Assembly (NCBI GenBank): GCA_964612555.1 | Contig: CAZTBW010000007.1 | Location: 1-64,000, forward strand | Length of the DNA: 64,000 nucleotides | Source: DAOLCO01 sp964612555 | GTDB lineage: Bacteria > Bdellovibrionota_C > UBA2361 > SZUA-149 > DAOLCO01 | Direction: 5' to 3' | Shown here: positions 50,201 through 58,831 of the stretch, in pieces | Numbering within the stretch: position 1 is the first letter of the stretch | Layout of the letters: each line of letters starts with the position of its first letter | The notes under the pieces: model-generated | What the model saw: only the letters and a program-made list of their open reading frames with translations | What the model was told of the DNA's origin: nothing | Databases searched by the model: none | Made by a program: the position numbers and the translations under genes

Positions 50201-51475
50201 TTGATTACTATGATCTCGGATGGATGCATTGGATGGGAATGGGGAAGAAGTCTTTCAGTCAATTCTGAGTTTTTAGTCGGAGCGGTTGGGGCTAATTTAA
50301 TAAGTGGTACAGGAGATGGTGCACTTGCTTATGGTGGTTTTGTATCAGCTCAAAAGGGTCTATCAGCTACAGCCGGTAGATTTGCTATAGCGCAAAGAGT
50401 GGCTCCGCATTTATCCAGAGGTTTATTTGGAGTTGGAGCATTTGCGCACGGTGCTCTAAATACCTATGACCCTCATTCTTATATGCATGAAAACGATGCA
50501 CAACTGGCATGGAGAAGCAGTTCTCCAATCCTTGCAGGAGCCGGTTTTGGTGCAATGATTGGAGGTCCTGTAGGTGCGGGTGTTGGAGCTGGAATTGGAG
50601 CACTTGGAGAAGGAATTGGTATTTGGTACGCATATGAGACTCTTGATAGTAAATACATAGCCGATGATGAAAAGAGAGGAATGATAGAGTCTCTGCGACG
50701 AGGTTTGCATGGCTATAGAGAAAGAGATTTTGTTAATACAGATTTCTCCAGATTGTCTTCCGCTCAACGAGAAGTGATCAGTGATTCAGCCAAGCTGTAC
50801 ACCCTAACTTTTCTAATGACTGGATTAGATCCCTTTAAAGTGTATCACTGGGAAAGTGAAGGTAGTTTTCCTAATGGAAAGATTGGTTACACAGGTGATC
50901 AGGCTGTAGCAATATGTAATGCAATAGGTCTTAAACACCCTACTACTAACGAACTTAGTGAAGAAGATCAAAGAAAGAATTTCCAGAAATTAAATGAATT
51001 ATGGGACAAGTATCAAAAAAGTGGGACGAGTGGTAATCAGCATCTGGATATGGTTTTCTCAAAATGTACAGACGAGTGTAAAGCCGCACTTCTGGCTTCA
51101 AGAGAAATTAAATATACAGAAAATGGTACATTCAAGATCAGGGATGGGCTTAGAGAATTATGGAAATCAAATATAGATAGAATTTTACAATCGACCGATC
51201 CTTATGACACCTTGGAAAGTATTCTCCCTGAGTTCTCATCCATTTATAGCGAGCCTGATATTGAAGATGTAAATGGCGAGCTAATTTCAGGACCCTATAA
51301 GGCTCTTTTAGTAACATCTTTTGGTAATGCGGTTAGTGAATGGGCAAGAGATAAGAATGGGCATCTAGTTGATAGTAAAGTTGAAAGTGTTATCACAGTT
51401 TTAAAGCAGGATGAAACGAGGTTTACTGAGTTTATCAAATACCTGGAAGAGAGTTTGATTCAACCGGAAATCTAG
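47258..51475 (+). CDS. Giant coiled-coil protein with hydrophobic C-terminal domain, 1405 aa
   Basis: I do not recognise a family. The region 1-170 is Asn/Gln-rich and beta-like. Residues about 170-270 are Ser/Thr/Asn/Gly low-complexity (NPVNGNQTTTGNP). About 290-960 form a long charged helical or coiled-coil stretch with many Lys/Glu repeats (EARLERLVSNIDAEVNKGSL). About 970-1130 are hydrophobic and Gly/Ala-rich (GAGFGAMIGGPVGAGVGAGI), resembling a membrane-inserting or pore-like glycine zipper. The last 270 residues are a mixed helical domain (CTDECKAALLASREIKYTEN). It lacks an obvious Sec signal. A large secreted effector, toxin or surface fibre are possibilities; none is shown. Confidence 0.62.
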   Translation: MGRFNNNQNHYNQNHCPAPQSVQVVQCHPPSYQVNYSNHVSIPQAHVSASPSVDPKLKLRVDDRRILTPNSVTKNRDGSITVNINNNQENSIAVGYVRKDGSYSTDQNSSTINSGNSKLLRITQSGTYDLQVTHKDQNTTDIVVKADPSLRAIKIRLGGKEYYLDMEAPLPQNSTQSGNSPGNNPVNGNQTTTGNPASSSTGTSQNQGNSTAQGADAAPGSATQSVDRDTRDRGSSQASPVQDGETAANNPAASRLDTSSAAPTVAVLLQQRAAQNLPRFKSELPKAGSPVAQSFDIDKISKEIDSIKNISTHRVQDIESINTRSSEVLKTLDAEIDRVSKQIGRPAAVVRFVTRAQNPIDADPNIVKNLKQLVELRDNCAVQLKGVVDSALARPEAEMQKAGNEIIKENGKNIRESLNRRIALEVDEGTKNQLINERNEFNKKYNTIRGMSPDRAWEGVSGPVKRLSNYLIDKAKNSKPYKWAGEKVSPLVQSVKDRVPYLRSYEARLERLVSNIDAEVNKGSLTEKQINKFTRQLERLERNLRMEEVKLARNGLSNTDTKARLEGYAKVRSEVLTVMDEHLRVQIEKNSDNQTLVDRLSKKRFVEHGDVIKDVLGDAGRKAFITEQQEFIEKNNPQVKSAREYLEYERKIPDNQNRINLAEQDHKIAIEEVKLEASRSSGDLAKVNAHEQNLKTLQAERVVKIDNLISEINEKLIGNSIPDPEKIKLVSERSVLHRELMEMKFSADPEIINHSKSITDSLNEAKNLREQAAKLFSDAESKGISPDEKKLKLDNAKQLMESACDADLKAHGEDVARQNRRLVMLESEKTTIKTLFDQADGNEKQSLRSSLNDVEKQINSQKQVISMLADQDKVLRYQLRVANQEVKISKLETDIKGASDKGVRANLSKELAEAKSELVKRQTLLELRSKNVTNKLMIRANLAVRQYAAQHSGKSIVAFAALDRAILADYSGQTSHSAVPHLITMISDGCIGWEWGRSLSVNSEFLVGAVGANLISGTGDGALAYGGFVSAQKGLSATAGRFAIAQRVAPHLSRGLFGVGAFAHGALNTYDPHSYMHENDAQLAWRSSSPILAGAGFGAMIGGPVGAGVGAGIGALGEGIGIWYAYETLDSKYIADDEKRGMIESLRRGLHGYRERDFVNTDFSRLSSAQREVISDSAKLYTLTFLMTGLDPFKVYHWESEGSFPNGKIGYTGDQAVAICNAIGLKHPTTNELSEEDQRKNFQKLNELWDKYQKSGTSGNQHLDMVFSKCTDECKAALLASREIKYTENGTFKIRDGLRELWKSNIDRILQSTDPYDTLESILPEFSSIYSEPDIEDVNGELISGPYKALLVTSFGNAVSEWARDKNGHLVDSKVESVITVLKQDETRFTEFIKYLEESLIQPEI

Positions 51476-51490
51476 TCCTTCGACCAATAA

Positions 51491-51582
51491 GTTTTTGCAC
51501 ATGCAAAAACACTAAAAATAGCTCAGGACTAGTGCCGAGCGATACCTCAAAGCCCAAAAACTTTCGGGTCGAGGCACTAGTC
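51491..51582. terminator. Paired hairpins between convergent genes
   Basis: Two dyads lie between the convergent giant gene and histidine kinase: GTTTTTGCAC-ATGCAAAAAC (51491-51510) and GACTAGTGCC (51527-51536) with GGCACTAGTC (51573-51582). The kinase stop codon (51577-51579) lies in the right arm of the second dyad. There is no strong T-run. Confidence 0.5.
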
Positions 51583-52818
51583 TCTTAAATGGAATAGCTC
51601 GATACGTATTTCTGTACCTTGACCATTTTCTGGCATTGAGATGTTAAATGACCCCGAATGTAAATTAACAAAATATGAAGCTATGCTAAGCCCTATTCCG
51701 CAGCCTTGTTGCTCGTTATAGTCTCTGTTGATCTGGGTAAACTTCTCAAGGATTGAGTTTTCTTTTTCCGGCTTGTATGGAATGCCACTTCCCCAGTCCC
51801 GGATGGAGAAAGTCAGTTTGTTGTTGTCAAATTCAATTTTAATGGAACATCTTTTCTCACCTGAAGAAAACTTATAAGCATTGTCTATCACTCTTAAGAA
51901 TGCATCAATAAGCTGACTCATGAACATATTCACTTTTAGTTTCAGGTGCTCTTGTGCTACCTGTACCTCAAAGGTTCTTTGTGGGTAGAGTTCTGAATAT
52001 GTTTCCTGTTCTTTTTGTTGGAGTTGGCTTAAAAATTCACCGAGGAGTACGGGGCTTGCAAATTCTTTGTAGGAATCAGATGCCTGTCCAAGTTCGATCT
52101 GCTGAATCAGCATGAAATCCTCAACCAGCTTTTCAAGTCTGAGCCCGCCTCTAAGAATAGATTGAAGGAGGTTTTTGATTTGGGGTGATTCGAGATTGTC
52201 AATCTCTTCAATGAGTAGCTCCGTGCCGGTGGTGATAGATACCAGAGGAGTCCTGAATTCGTGTGACAGAGTGTGAATAATTTTCTTTTTGAAGTGCTCA
52301 AGCTTCAGGTGTTCGAGTTGCTTTCGAACCTCAACCTGTTTTAATTTTCCAACAAGAAGTGCCTTCAGTTCTTTTGGATTTACGGGTTTTTTTACGAAAT
52401 GATCACAGCCAAGACAGATACTGTCGTGAGCGGCTTTTTCATCCTCTTTCCCGGAAAGGATAATAAATGGAATATCACTCCATTTTGGGTTCTTTTTAAG
52501 CTCTGTGAAAAGATCAATACCGGTTTTACCTGGCATGTAGATATCCGAAAGAATAATGTCAGGGCTTTTTGATTTTAATATCTCAAGAGCGGAGTACACG
52601 TCTTTTGCAATGAGAGGTGAAAAATGCTCAAGTGAAAGAAACTCTGCAATTGCATTTGCCGTTTCTTCCTGATCTTCCACAATAAGCACTTGTGGAGATG
52701 GTGGAGCTGAGGATACTGCGATATCTTCCTTTTTTGACAACATCTGAAAAACTGCCTTGTTACTGCCTTTGTTTTTAAGCAAAAAAACACGCTTAAATAA
52801 GGGTATCGACATATACAT
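51577..52818 (-). CDS. Receiver-histidine kinase hybrid
   Basis: The 413-residue cytoplasmic protein has an N-terminal receiver domain from about residue 43 (VLIVEDQEETANAIAEFL, phosphoacceptor in ILSDIYMPGKTG, Lys in FVKKPVN), then a HisKA dimerisation helix (HTLSHEFRTPLVSITTGTEL with the phosphorylated His near 190), and a HATPase domain: N box FLRVIDNAYKFS, G1 IRDWGSGIP and G2 GCGIGLSIASYFV. There is no transmembrane sensor, so it probably receives phosphate from another kinase and signals onward, perhaps to the orphan receivers at 5791 or 63739. The first 40 residues are divergent, and a later start is possible. Confidence 0.88.
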   Translation of the reverse strand: MYMSIPLFKRVFLLKNKGSNKAVFQMLSKKEDIAVSSAPPSPQVLIVEDQEETANAIAEFLSLEHFSPLIAKDVYSALEILKSKSPDIILSDIYMPGKTGIDLFTELKKNPKWSDIPFIILSGKEDEKAAHDSICLGCDHFVKKPVNPKELKALLVGKLKQVEVRKQLEHLKLEHFKKKIIHTLSHEFRTPLVSITTGTELLIEEIDNLESPQIKNLLQSILRGGLRLEKLVEDFMLIQQIELGQASDSYKEFASPVLLGEFLSQLQQKEQETYSELYPQRTFEVQVAQEHLKLKVNMFMSQLIDAFLRVIDNAYKFSSGEKRCSIKIEFDNNKLTFSIRDWGSGIPYKPEKENSILEKFTQINRDYNEQQGCGIGLSIASYFVNLHSGSFNISMPENGQGTEIRIELFHLRD

Positions 52819-52917
52819 GCTTTTACTAAAAAACTTTTATGATTCTTGCTTATGAGCATAAAGTCTCATATAACTCCTTGGTATTATTCAATATTTACTA
52901 GTAAGTAGGTGGGAAAT

Positions 52918-53841
52918 ATGGAATCGACTCGAATTTGTGGACTTTTTCCTGGTCAGGGTTCTCAGGCAGTAGGGATGGGGAAAGCATGGAGTGAAGGGAG
53001 CGAAGAGGCAAAAGAGATTTTTTCCCGGGCAGATAAAGCTCTTGGGTACCCAATCTCAAAGTTATGTTTCGAAGGTCCAATTGAAGATCTGACACTTACT
53101 CAAAATGCTCAGCCGGCTCTACTTTTGGTGAGCTATATTTCGTACCTCCTGTCTGGAATCAAGCTGGATGCCGCAGCAGGGCATAGCCTTGGTGAATTTT
53201 CGGCACTTGTTTCTGCGGGGGTGATTTCCCTTGAAGATGCTCTGGTACTGGTTCATAAGCGAGGTACCTACATGCAGGAAGCAGTTCCTGTAGGAAAAGG
53301 AGCAATGGCTGCGGTGATGGGACCAAGTGAAGAGGAAATCAGTGCTTACATCAAGGAAGGTGCAAAGGGTGTTGTTGAAATTGCGAATTTGAACTCACCC
53401 GGACAAACAGTCCTTTCAGGGGAAGCAGAAGCAATGAAAGATTTTTCAAATTTTCTTTCAGAAAAAGGTGCTAAAGTTATTCCTCTTAACGTAAGCGCTC
53501 CTTTTCATTCCAGTCTTATGAAGCCAGCGGCTGATAAACTTGCCGTTGATCTTGATGCGGTTACCTTTAACGAGCCCGCATTTGTGGTATATGCAAATGT
53601 GACCGCTCAAAAAATTACTTCTTCGGCAGAAGCTCGTGAACTCTTAAAGAAACAGGTGTGTGGTACGGTACGATGGACTTCTGAAGTTACAAATCTGCTT
53701 GAAGAGCAGGGGATTACTCATGCAGTAGAGTTTGGTCCCGGAGGAGTGCTTTCCAAGCTCCTTAAGCGTACGGTACCTTCAGTTAAGAGGTTTGAGGTTT
53801 CAGATCCTGAGTCGGCGGGGAAGGTGAGAGAAGGTTTGTAG
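52918..53841 (+). CDS. fabD: Malonyl-CoA:ACP transacylase
   Basis: The ATG at 52918 follows AGGTGGGAAAT, and the GTG at 52909 lies within that ribosome-binding site, so I use 52918 (307 residues). Signatures are GLFPGQGSQAVGMGKA at the N-terminus, GHSLGEFSAL with the nucleophilic Ser near 86, QEAVPVGKGAMAAVMG with the catalytic Arg/His environment, NLNSPGQTVLSG, and SAPFHSSLMKPAADKLA with His near 197. It loads malonyl groups onto acyl carrier protein in fatty-acid synthesis. The usual fab genes (fabH, fabG, acpP, fabF) do not follow. Confidence 0.95.
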   Translation: MESTRICGLFPGQGSQAVGMGKAWSEGSEEAKEIFSRADKALGYPISKLCFEGPIEDLTLTQNAQPALLLVSYISYLLSGIKLDAAAGHSLGEFSALVSAGVISLEDALVLVHKRGTYMQEAVPVGKGAMAAVMGPSEEEISAYIKEGAKGVVEIANLNSPGQTVLSGEAEAMKDFSNFLSEKGAKVIPLNVSAPFHSSLMKPAADKLAVDLDAVTFNEPAFVVYANVTAQKITSSAEARELLKKQVCGTVRWTSEVTNLLEEQGITHAVEFGPGGVLSKLLKRTVPSVKRFEVSDPESAGKVREGL

Positions 53842-53842
53842 C

Positions 53843-54637
53843 TCATTCCTTACTCATTACTATGATCGCCGCGTATTCCTCAAGGAGTTTGAACTCTTCG
53901 ATAAGCAGGTTATTGAATGGTTCGGTGGTGAAGCTCATGATGTAGAATCCCATGAAGATAGAGAGGGGGAGGCTGATGATGAAAATGTTCACCTGGGGGA
54001 CGAATTTTGTTATTAGTCCCAGGAGGAACTGACTGATGAGGGTTGCGATCAGGATTGGTGCGGCTATGATTATTGCCAGCTCAAAAGAAGAACTGAAAGC
54101 AAGGGTGAGGGTCTCTATTGTGGTGTCGAAGGAGGTGAATATTCCGGGCTTGGGGTTTCCAAGCTCAAGTGTGGCGGCTTTCAGAAGGACGTGGTGACCG
54201 TCAATCGCAAGAAACAGAAGAGTGCCTAGCATCATATTAAATCGCGCAAGAACTGATACACTCTCCCCGAGACTCTTATCTATCATGTTTGCCTGAGCAA
54301 GTCCGATAACCCCGGCAACTACCTGACCACTCACCGCAAGTCCTCCCAGAACCAGTGCAGGTAACAGGCTTAGAGCCAGTCCAAAAATAAATTCTGCAAT
54401 AATGGCAAGTGTGATCGCATGCATGGATTCAGGCATCGGTATTTGAGGGATGCTGACTGAGGTTATGACTGATATTGAAAGAGCCAGGTAGAATCGAAAC
54501 TGAACAGGAACTTGTTCCGTTCCGATACCGGGAAGAATGAATAATAGAGTTACCAGTCGTGTTAATATCAGAAAGAAAGTCCAGAGAAGACCAATGTCCA
54601 ATTCAAAAGAATTGACAGAAAGAAGTGCCGCGTTCAT
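53843..54637 (-). CDS. fliR: Flagellar export protein FliR
   Basis: The 264-residue inner-membrane component of the type III flagellar export gate has about six hydrophobic helices, FILTRLVTLLFILPGIGTE near the start, EFIFGLALSLLPALVLGGL near 90, and PKPGIFTSF near 180, the usual FliR pattern. It is the last gene of the fliL-M-N-O-P-Q-R run; its start overlaps the fliQ stop by 4 bp, and its stop abuts the convergent fabD stop. Confidence 0.9.
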   Translation of the reverse strand: MNAALLSVNSFELDIGLLWTFFLILTRLVTLLFILPGIGTEQVPVQFRFYLALSISVITSVSIPQIPMPESMHAITLAIIAEFIFGLALSLLPALVLGGLAVSGQVVAGVIGLAQANMIDKSLGESVSVLARFNMMLGTLLFLAIDGHHVLLKAATLELGNPKPGIFTSFDTTIETLTLAFSSSFELAIIIAAPILIATLISQFLLGLITKFVPQVNIFIISLPLSIFMGFYIMSFTTEPFNNLLIEEFKLLEEYAAIIVMSKE

Positions 54638-54906
54638 TGCATTTTAAGAACACTGATTTGTTCAAAAGAGTAGACCGCAAATTGAGTCAGTTTTGATAAC
54701 ATCCAGGGTCCAAATACTATCAGAGCACCAACCGCAGCAGCAATTTTTGGTATAAAGGCAAGAGCCGCATCGTTAATCTGTGTTGCTGCCTGAAATACGC
54801 TCACCATTACTCCGGCAACCAGACCACAGAGTAGAACAGGAGCTGAAACAAACATAGCGGTTTGAATACCAAGACTCGCAACTCTGGAAAATCCCTCTAT
54901 ATCCAT
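54634..54906 (-). CDS. fliQ: Flagellar export protein FliQ
   Basis: The 90-residue protein has two transmembrane helices and the FliQ pattern FVSAPVLLCGLVAGVMVSVF followed by QAATQINDAALAFIPK. It is a core subunit of the export gate together with FliP and FliR, and is translationally coupled with fliR (4-bp overlap). Confidence 0.93.
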   Translation of the reverse strand: MDIEGFSRVASLGIQTAMFVSAPVLLCGLVAGVMVSVFQAATQINDAALAFIPKIAAAVGALIVFGPWMLSKLTQFAVYSFEQISVLKMQ

Positions 54907-54908
54907 TT

Positions 54909-55688
54909 TTAACCCCCGTATGTTTTAACCAGATTACTGATAATCAAACTCCAGCCATCAATCATGACAAATAAAAGTAATTTAATGGGAAGTGATATAA
55001 CGGTTGGAGGTAAGGTGATCATACTCATTGAAGTGAGGACGGATGATATAATCATATCCAGAACCAGGAATGGTAAATATATCAAAAACGCAATCTGAAA
55101 CGCTGTGTTAAGTTCGCTCAAAATAAATGCGGGTATAAGCACCCGGGCACTGATAAGCTCCGGAGAGTCCGGTATTTCTGATTTTGTTATATCAATAAAT
55201 AACTCTATATCTTCCTCTCGAGTTAAGGGAAGCATGAACTTTCTCAGAGGTTTAAAAGCTTCATCTATTGCTTCAGGAAAAGTAAGAACATCGTCCGCAT
55301 ATGGGATAAGCGCTTTTTCATATATTTCGTTGAACTGAGGACCCATGATTGCAAATGTCAGGAACAATGAAAGCCCGAGGAGTACCTGGTTGGGTGGACT
55401 CTGTGCGGTACCGAGTGCCTGCCTTGTGATTGATAATATGATCGCGATGCGAGGAAAACAGGTAACCGCCATTACCACTGAAGGCAGAAACACCAAAGCA
55501 CTCATCATTGTAGATATTTTCAGGGCAGCAAATACATCGCCCCGCCCAAACTCGCTGCTGGTGTTAGTGTTGATCTGTACAATTGATTCACTGCTACCGG
55601 TAGATGCAAAACAATCAGTGCCGTAGATCAAGACACTTAGCAGCGTGAATTTTATCATGGAGGCTAATGAGTTTTTAGATACGTGCAT
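54909..55688 (-). CDS. fliP: Flagellar export protein FliP
   Basis: The main gate subunit has a signal-like N-terminus and transmembrane helices. Signatures are FLPSVVMAVTCFPRIAIILS near 70, RQALGTAQSPPNQVLLGLSL near 92, and RVLIPAFILSELNTAFQIAF near 183, then the C-terminal PPTVISLPIKLLLFVMIDGW. Start taken at the ATG 55688 (259 residues), which overlaps fliO by 14 bp and follows GAGAGGC; the longer frame from 55727 would overlap more. Confidence 0.93.
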   Translation of the reverse strand: MHVSKNSLASMIKFTLLSVLIYGTDCFASTGSSESIVQINTNTSSEFGRGDVFAALKISTMMSALVFLPSVVMAVTCFPRIAIILSITRQALGTAQSPPNQVLLGLSLFLTFAIMGPQFNEIYEKALIPYADDVLTFPEAIDEAFKPLRKFMLPLTREEDIELFIDITKSEIPDSPELISARVLIPAFILSELNTAFQIAFLIYLPFLVLDMIISSVLTSMSMITLPPTVISLPIKLLLFVMIDGWSLIISNLVKTYGG

Positions 55689-56217
55689 GCTGCCTCTCGT
55701 GTTCTGATTGATACTCCGGAGTTTCAATAGAATTTTTGGTAACTTTTGAAGTGGCTTTTGAAATAACTCTTGAAGGAGGCACTATACATTCAGTACGAGA
55801 ACCTTTCTCTCCGGATAACAGGGTGAGAAATTCCAGTTTTCCATTCTGTTTTGAAAGAAGTAAATCTTCTCCCTGTACTTTCATAAGAAGAAGAGTAATT
55901 CCCTGACCAAGGTTTTTTTCCTCGGTGAGTTGTATTTTTGAAGTATGTGTCTTTACCGTGTGAGAAGGAAGTCCTCTTTTTTTCAGAAAGTATCCAATGA
56001 CTCCTATAATAGATAAAAAGATAACGCAGAGTTTAAACTTTGATAGTATGAGCTTCTTGTCAACCGCGGCAGTTCCAATTGCCACTTCTTCCCCGGTAGA
56101 CAGCTCGATGTCAGTTTCGCTGTTAATTTCGCTTACTGCGGTGTCTGCATGGGTACGCTCAACAAAAAGAGTCGTACAGAGTAATAAAAACAATGCAATT
56201 CTGATATAATATCTCAT
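55675..56217 (-). CDS. fliO: Flagellar protein FliO
   Basis: The ATG at 56217 gives a 180-residue protein with a signal peptide (YIRIALFLLLCTTLFVERTH), a short periplasmic part, one transmembrane helix (LCVIFLSIIGVIGYFL near 80) and a cytoplasmic domain containing IQLTEEKNLGQGITLLLMKV and EDLLLSKQNGKLEFLTLL, as in FliO, which assists FliP stability. Position between fliN and fliP supports the call; sequence conservation of FliO is low. Confidence 0.8.
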   Translation of the reverse strand: MRYYIRIALFLLLCTTLFVERTHADTAVSEINSETDIELSTGEEVAIGTAAVDKKLILSKFKLCVIFLSIIGVIGYFLKKRGLPSHTVKTHTSKIQLTEEKNLGQGITLLLMKVQGEDLLLSKQNGKLEFLTLLSGEKGSRTECIVPPSRVISKATSKVTKNSIETPEYQSEHERQHARI

Positions 56218-56224
56218 TTTGCAC

Positions 56225-56563
56225 TTATCCGAGCCCTTCAATTCTATCACTCTGTGATATAATGTCAGTAATTCGAATACCAAATTTTTCGTTTACAATT
56301 ACTGCTTCTCCACGAGCCACAAGTCGGTTATTGATATATACATCAAGAGGCTCTCCTGCGAGCTTGGTGAGCTCTATGACAGACCCCTGCCCAAGCTGAA
56401 GAAGATCCTGTATGGTCATTCTGGTTCTACCAACTTCAACGCTCACTTGAAGATAGACATCTAACAAGAAATCAAGATTCCTTGGCATCTCCTGAGTTGC
56501 TTTTACTATGTCGTCAGCGGCTTTTGCCACATCTTCGACTGCTTGTTCCGTTTCTTCAGCCAT
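56225..56563 (-). CDS. fliN: Flagellar motor switch protein FliN
   Basis: The 112-residue C-ring protein has an N-terminal acidic helix and a SpoA domain: LLDVYLQVSVEVGRTRMTIQ, then LLQLGQGSVIELTKLAGEPL, NNRLVARGEAVIVNEKFGIR and the final DIISQSDRIE. It forms the lower C-ring with FliM and binds FliH for export delivery. Lies 11 bp after fliM. Confidence 0.95.
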   Translation of the reverse strand: MAEETEQAVEDVAKAADDIVKATQEMPRNLDFLLDVYLQVSVEVGRTRMTIQDLLQLGQGSVIELTKLAGEPLDVYINNRLVARGEAVIVNEKFGIRITDIISQSDRIEGLG

Positions 56564-56574
56564 AAAATTTCTCC

Positions 56575-57564
56575 TTATGCGCTTTCTTTTTCAGGATAAA
56601 TTGCATTTGTAATTTTTACCGCCCTATTGGCTCTGTAGGAGCCTACAAAACCTTTATATTTCGGAGATTTTTCGATCTGAATCAGTGCTTCCTCCGTTGG
56701 GTTCGTTTCAAGCGGTATTATATCTCCTATACCAAGGTTAAGTACGTCTCTTGTTTTAATTGCCCCTTGTGCAAGTTGTACACTCATATCTACTTCAGTT
56801 TTCTTGATATTTCCTTCCATCCTTTTGATCACGTCGGAATTGACCTCAAGGCGGTTACTTTGAAAACCCGTAGTTAATTTTTGTCGAATAGGTTCTATGG
56901 TTGAATATGGTGTGCAGAGTGTAAGTGTGGTGCTCTCTTGTTCAAGCTCTACCTCAACGGTAACAATAATTACCACATCCGTAGGCGGAACAATCGCTAT
57001 CGCAAGAGGGTTAAATTCAGATCGAACATATACAAAGTCAACCGGATGAATTGGTGCCCAGGCATCTTTCAAAATTTCAAGAGCCATCATTACCACTTTA
57101 CCAATGAGACGGGTTTCAATTGCGGTGTACTCTCGCCCTTCAACTTTTACCTTTCCAATGCCTTTCCCTCCAAAGAGACTATCCACCATACCAAAAACAA
57201 GTGGAGTGGATACTACAAGGAGTGCATACCCTTGAAGAGGCGGCATTCTGTATATATGGAGGCTGGATGGTAGCGGAAGCTTTTTCATAAAGAGACCAAA
57301 CTTTACGATCTCGATTCCACCAACATTGATAAAACAGGTTCTGCCCAGAAATTTTGAAAGAGCGGTTCTGAAAGACCTTGAAAAACGGTCGTGAATAAGC
57401 TCCATGGTCGGCATACGACCACGAATAATACGCTCCTGGCTTGCAAGGTCGTATTTTCTTATCCCTTCTTCCTGGTTCCCCTGAAAGGTATCTGTTTCGA
57501 CATCCGAGTCTGACAGTCCGCGCAGGAGTGCATTAATTTCATCTTGTGTTAGAACCTGATTCAT
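56575..57564 (-). CDS. fliM: Flagellar motor switch protein FliM
   Basis: The 329-residue protein has the N-terminal CheY-binding-type segment MNQVLTQDEINALLRGLSDS, a middle domain containing LIHDRFSRSFRTALSKFL and LVVSTPLVFGMVDSLFGGKG near 150, and a C-terminal SpoA domain (LAQGAIKTRDVLNLGIGDII). It forms the switch ring with FliN and FliG. The presence of the CheY-binding motif suggests chemotactic control of the motor. Confidence 0.95.
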   Translation of the reverse strand: MNQVLTQDEINALLRGLSDSDVETDTFQGNQEEGIRKYDLASQERIIRGRMPTMELIHDRFSRSFRTALSKFLGRTCFINVGGIEIVKFGLFMKKLPLPSSLHIYRMPPLQGYALLVVSTPLVFGMVDSLFGGKGIGKVKVEGREYTAIETRLIGKVVMMALEILKDAWAPIHPVDFVYVRSEFNPLAIAIVPPTDVVIIVTVEVELEQESTTLTLCTPYSTIEPIRQKLTTGFQSNRLEVNSDVIKRMEGNIKKTEVDMSVQLAQGAIKTRDVLNLGIGDIIPLETNPTEEALIQIEKSPKYKGFVGSYRANRAVKITNAIYPEKESA

Positions 57565-57600
57565 AATCTATTCGTCCTGAAATTCAGTACTCTTAATTTT

Positions 57601-58101
57601 TTACTGGATAATAAATTCTGTAAAATAGACCTGAGTAACTTCTTCCGAGCCAAGCATGTCATTAACAGAATCTCTAATTTCTCCTCTCAGCTTATCCTTG
57701 CCCTCTACTGTTAAAATTTCAGAAGAAGACTTGCTGCTTAAAGTACGAATAATGGCATCCTTGATCTTGGGGATATCGCTTTCAATGGTATGGGGAAGCT
57801 GCGGGTCTGCAAACTCAAGTTGAATTGTTGTCCGCAGGAAGCTACCCTTTACCTGAAGATTCACGATAAATGTTTCAAGAGGGAGTACTGCCGGAGGTAA
57901 ACCTGCAACCCCCCCGGATGCCCCACTATCATCATATTCATCCTCAAGGAACGCATCATCCTTGCTTTTATCTGAACCACTCATTGCGAAAAACGCGCCA
58001 GGAATCCCGATTCCCAGTACCAGTGCGACTGCCATTATAATGACCATTTTCTTATTATTTTTAGGAGCTTCTTCGGTTTTTTCTTTCTTTTCTTCAGCCA
58101 T
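57601..58101 (-). CDS. fliL: Flagellar basal body-associated protein FliL
   Basis: The 166-residue protein has a charged N-terminus (MAEEKKEKTEEAPKNNKK), one transmembrane helix (MVIIMAVALVLGIGIPGAFF), an acidic linker and the periplasmic domain LPLETFIVNLQVKGSFLRTT ending in VYFTEFIIQ, all as in FliL, which surrounds the stators and supports torque under load. Confidence 0.9.
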   Translation of the reverse strand: MAEEKKEKTEEAPKNNKKMVIIMAVALVLGIGIPGAFFAMSGSDKSKDDAFLEDEYDDSGASGGVAGLPPAVLPLETFIVNLQVKGSFLRTTIQLEFADPQLPHTIESDIPKIKDAIIRTLSSKSSSEILTVEGKDKLRGEIRDSVNDMLGSEEVTQVYFTEFIIQ

Positions 58102-58324
58102 AATACTGGTCCTTAAAATCTCTTTATTTTTAAGTACTTATGAAAATTATTATATTTATTTCTCAAGTTTAGATGCGGGGAGTGCAAAAAAGACAACAAA
58201 TAAAATCATGAAAGATCATATTTCTGTCACTGTAGAGGTAAAAAAACTGTAACAAAGGCGGTAATTTTCTGTTTGTTTTTGTCAGAGAAACGATAGCGCC
58301 TGTCAAAATATGGCTAATCAAAGG

Positions 58325-58831
58325 CTAATCAAATACGAGTTTAAATTCAGCGATGTTCTCTTCGGATATCTTGTACTGGGTACTGAGGATTGAAATAGTA
58401 CTTAACTTTAATCCCGCACTTTTAGCTGATTTTGTGAGTAGCAGTATCTTGTCCTGAATGCTCCCGGGGGTGTCTTCGCTCTGTACATACAGGATAAGCG
58501 AGAGTTTGGCATCGGTTGATTGCAGGATGTTTGCTAAAGATTTAATTTCCAGTTCGCCCTTTGAGGAAATTTCCTTTTCATCAAAAAACCAGTTTTTTTG
58601 AACCGGAATATCCAAAGTTTCTGCCCGGGTGTTGTGATGTTCCTGAAAAATTGATTTCCTGACCGGTGGTAGCTCTGTGCCGGATTTAACTTTCCCGTGT
58701 ACTGCCGAAAGACGTGGTAATTCAATCAGTTCATGTCTGAAAACAAAAAACGCTACAAGTATAAAAAACAGATCAGAAAAGATAATCAACCATTGTGAAG
58801 ATTTTGGTTTTTTTACGGATTGTGATTTCAT
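58325..58831 (-). CDS. MotB-like protein, truncated/divergent
   Basis: The 168-residue protein has the MotB-type opening: a basic N-terminus and then one helix with an Asp near residue 20 (SQWLIIFSDLFFILVAFFVF), the position used for proton transfer. The rest is only partly OmpA-like (ELEIKSLANILQSTDAKLSL, LLLTKSAKSAGLKL, a degenerate version of the fold) and lacks the usual peptidoglycan-binding NxxLSxxRA block. It overlaps the preceding gene by 4 bp. It is probably the MotB partner of the adjacent MotA, but with an unusual periplasmic end. Confidence 0.6.
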   Translation of the reverse strand: MKSQSVKKPKSSQWLIIFSDLFFILVAFFVFRHELIELPRLSAVHGKVKSGTELPPVRKSIFQEHHNTRAETLDIPVQKNWFFDEKEISSKGELEIKSLANILQSTDAKLSLILYVQSEDTPGSIQDKILLLTKSAKSAGLKLSTISILSTQYKISEENIAEFKLVFD

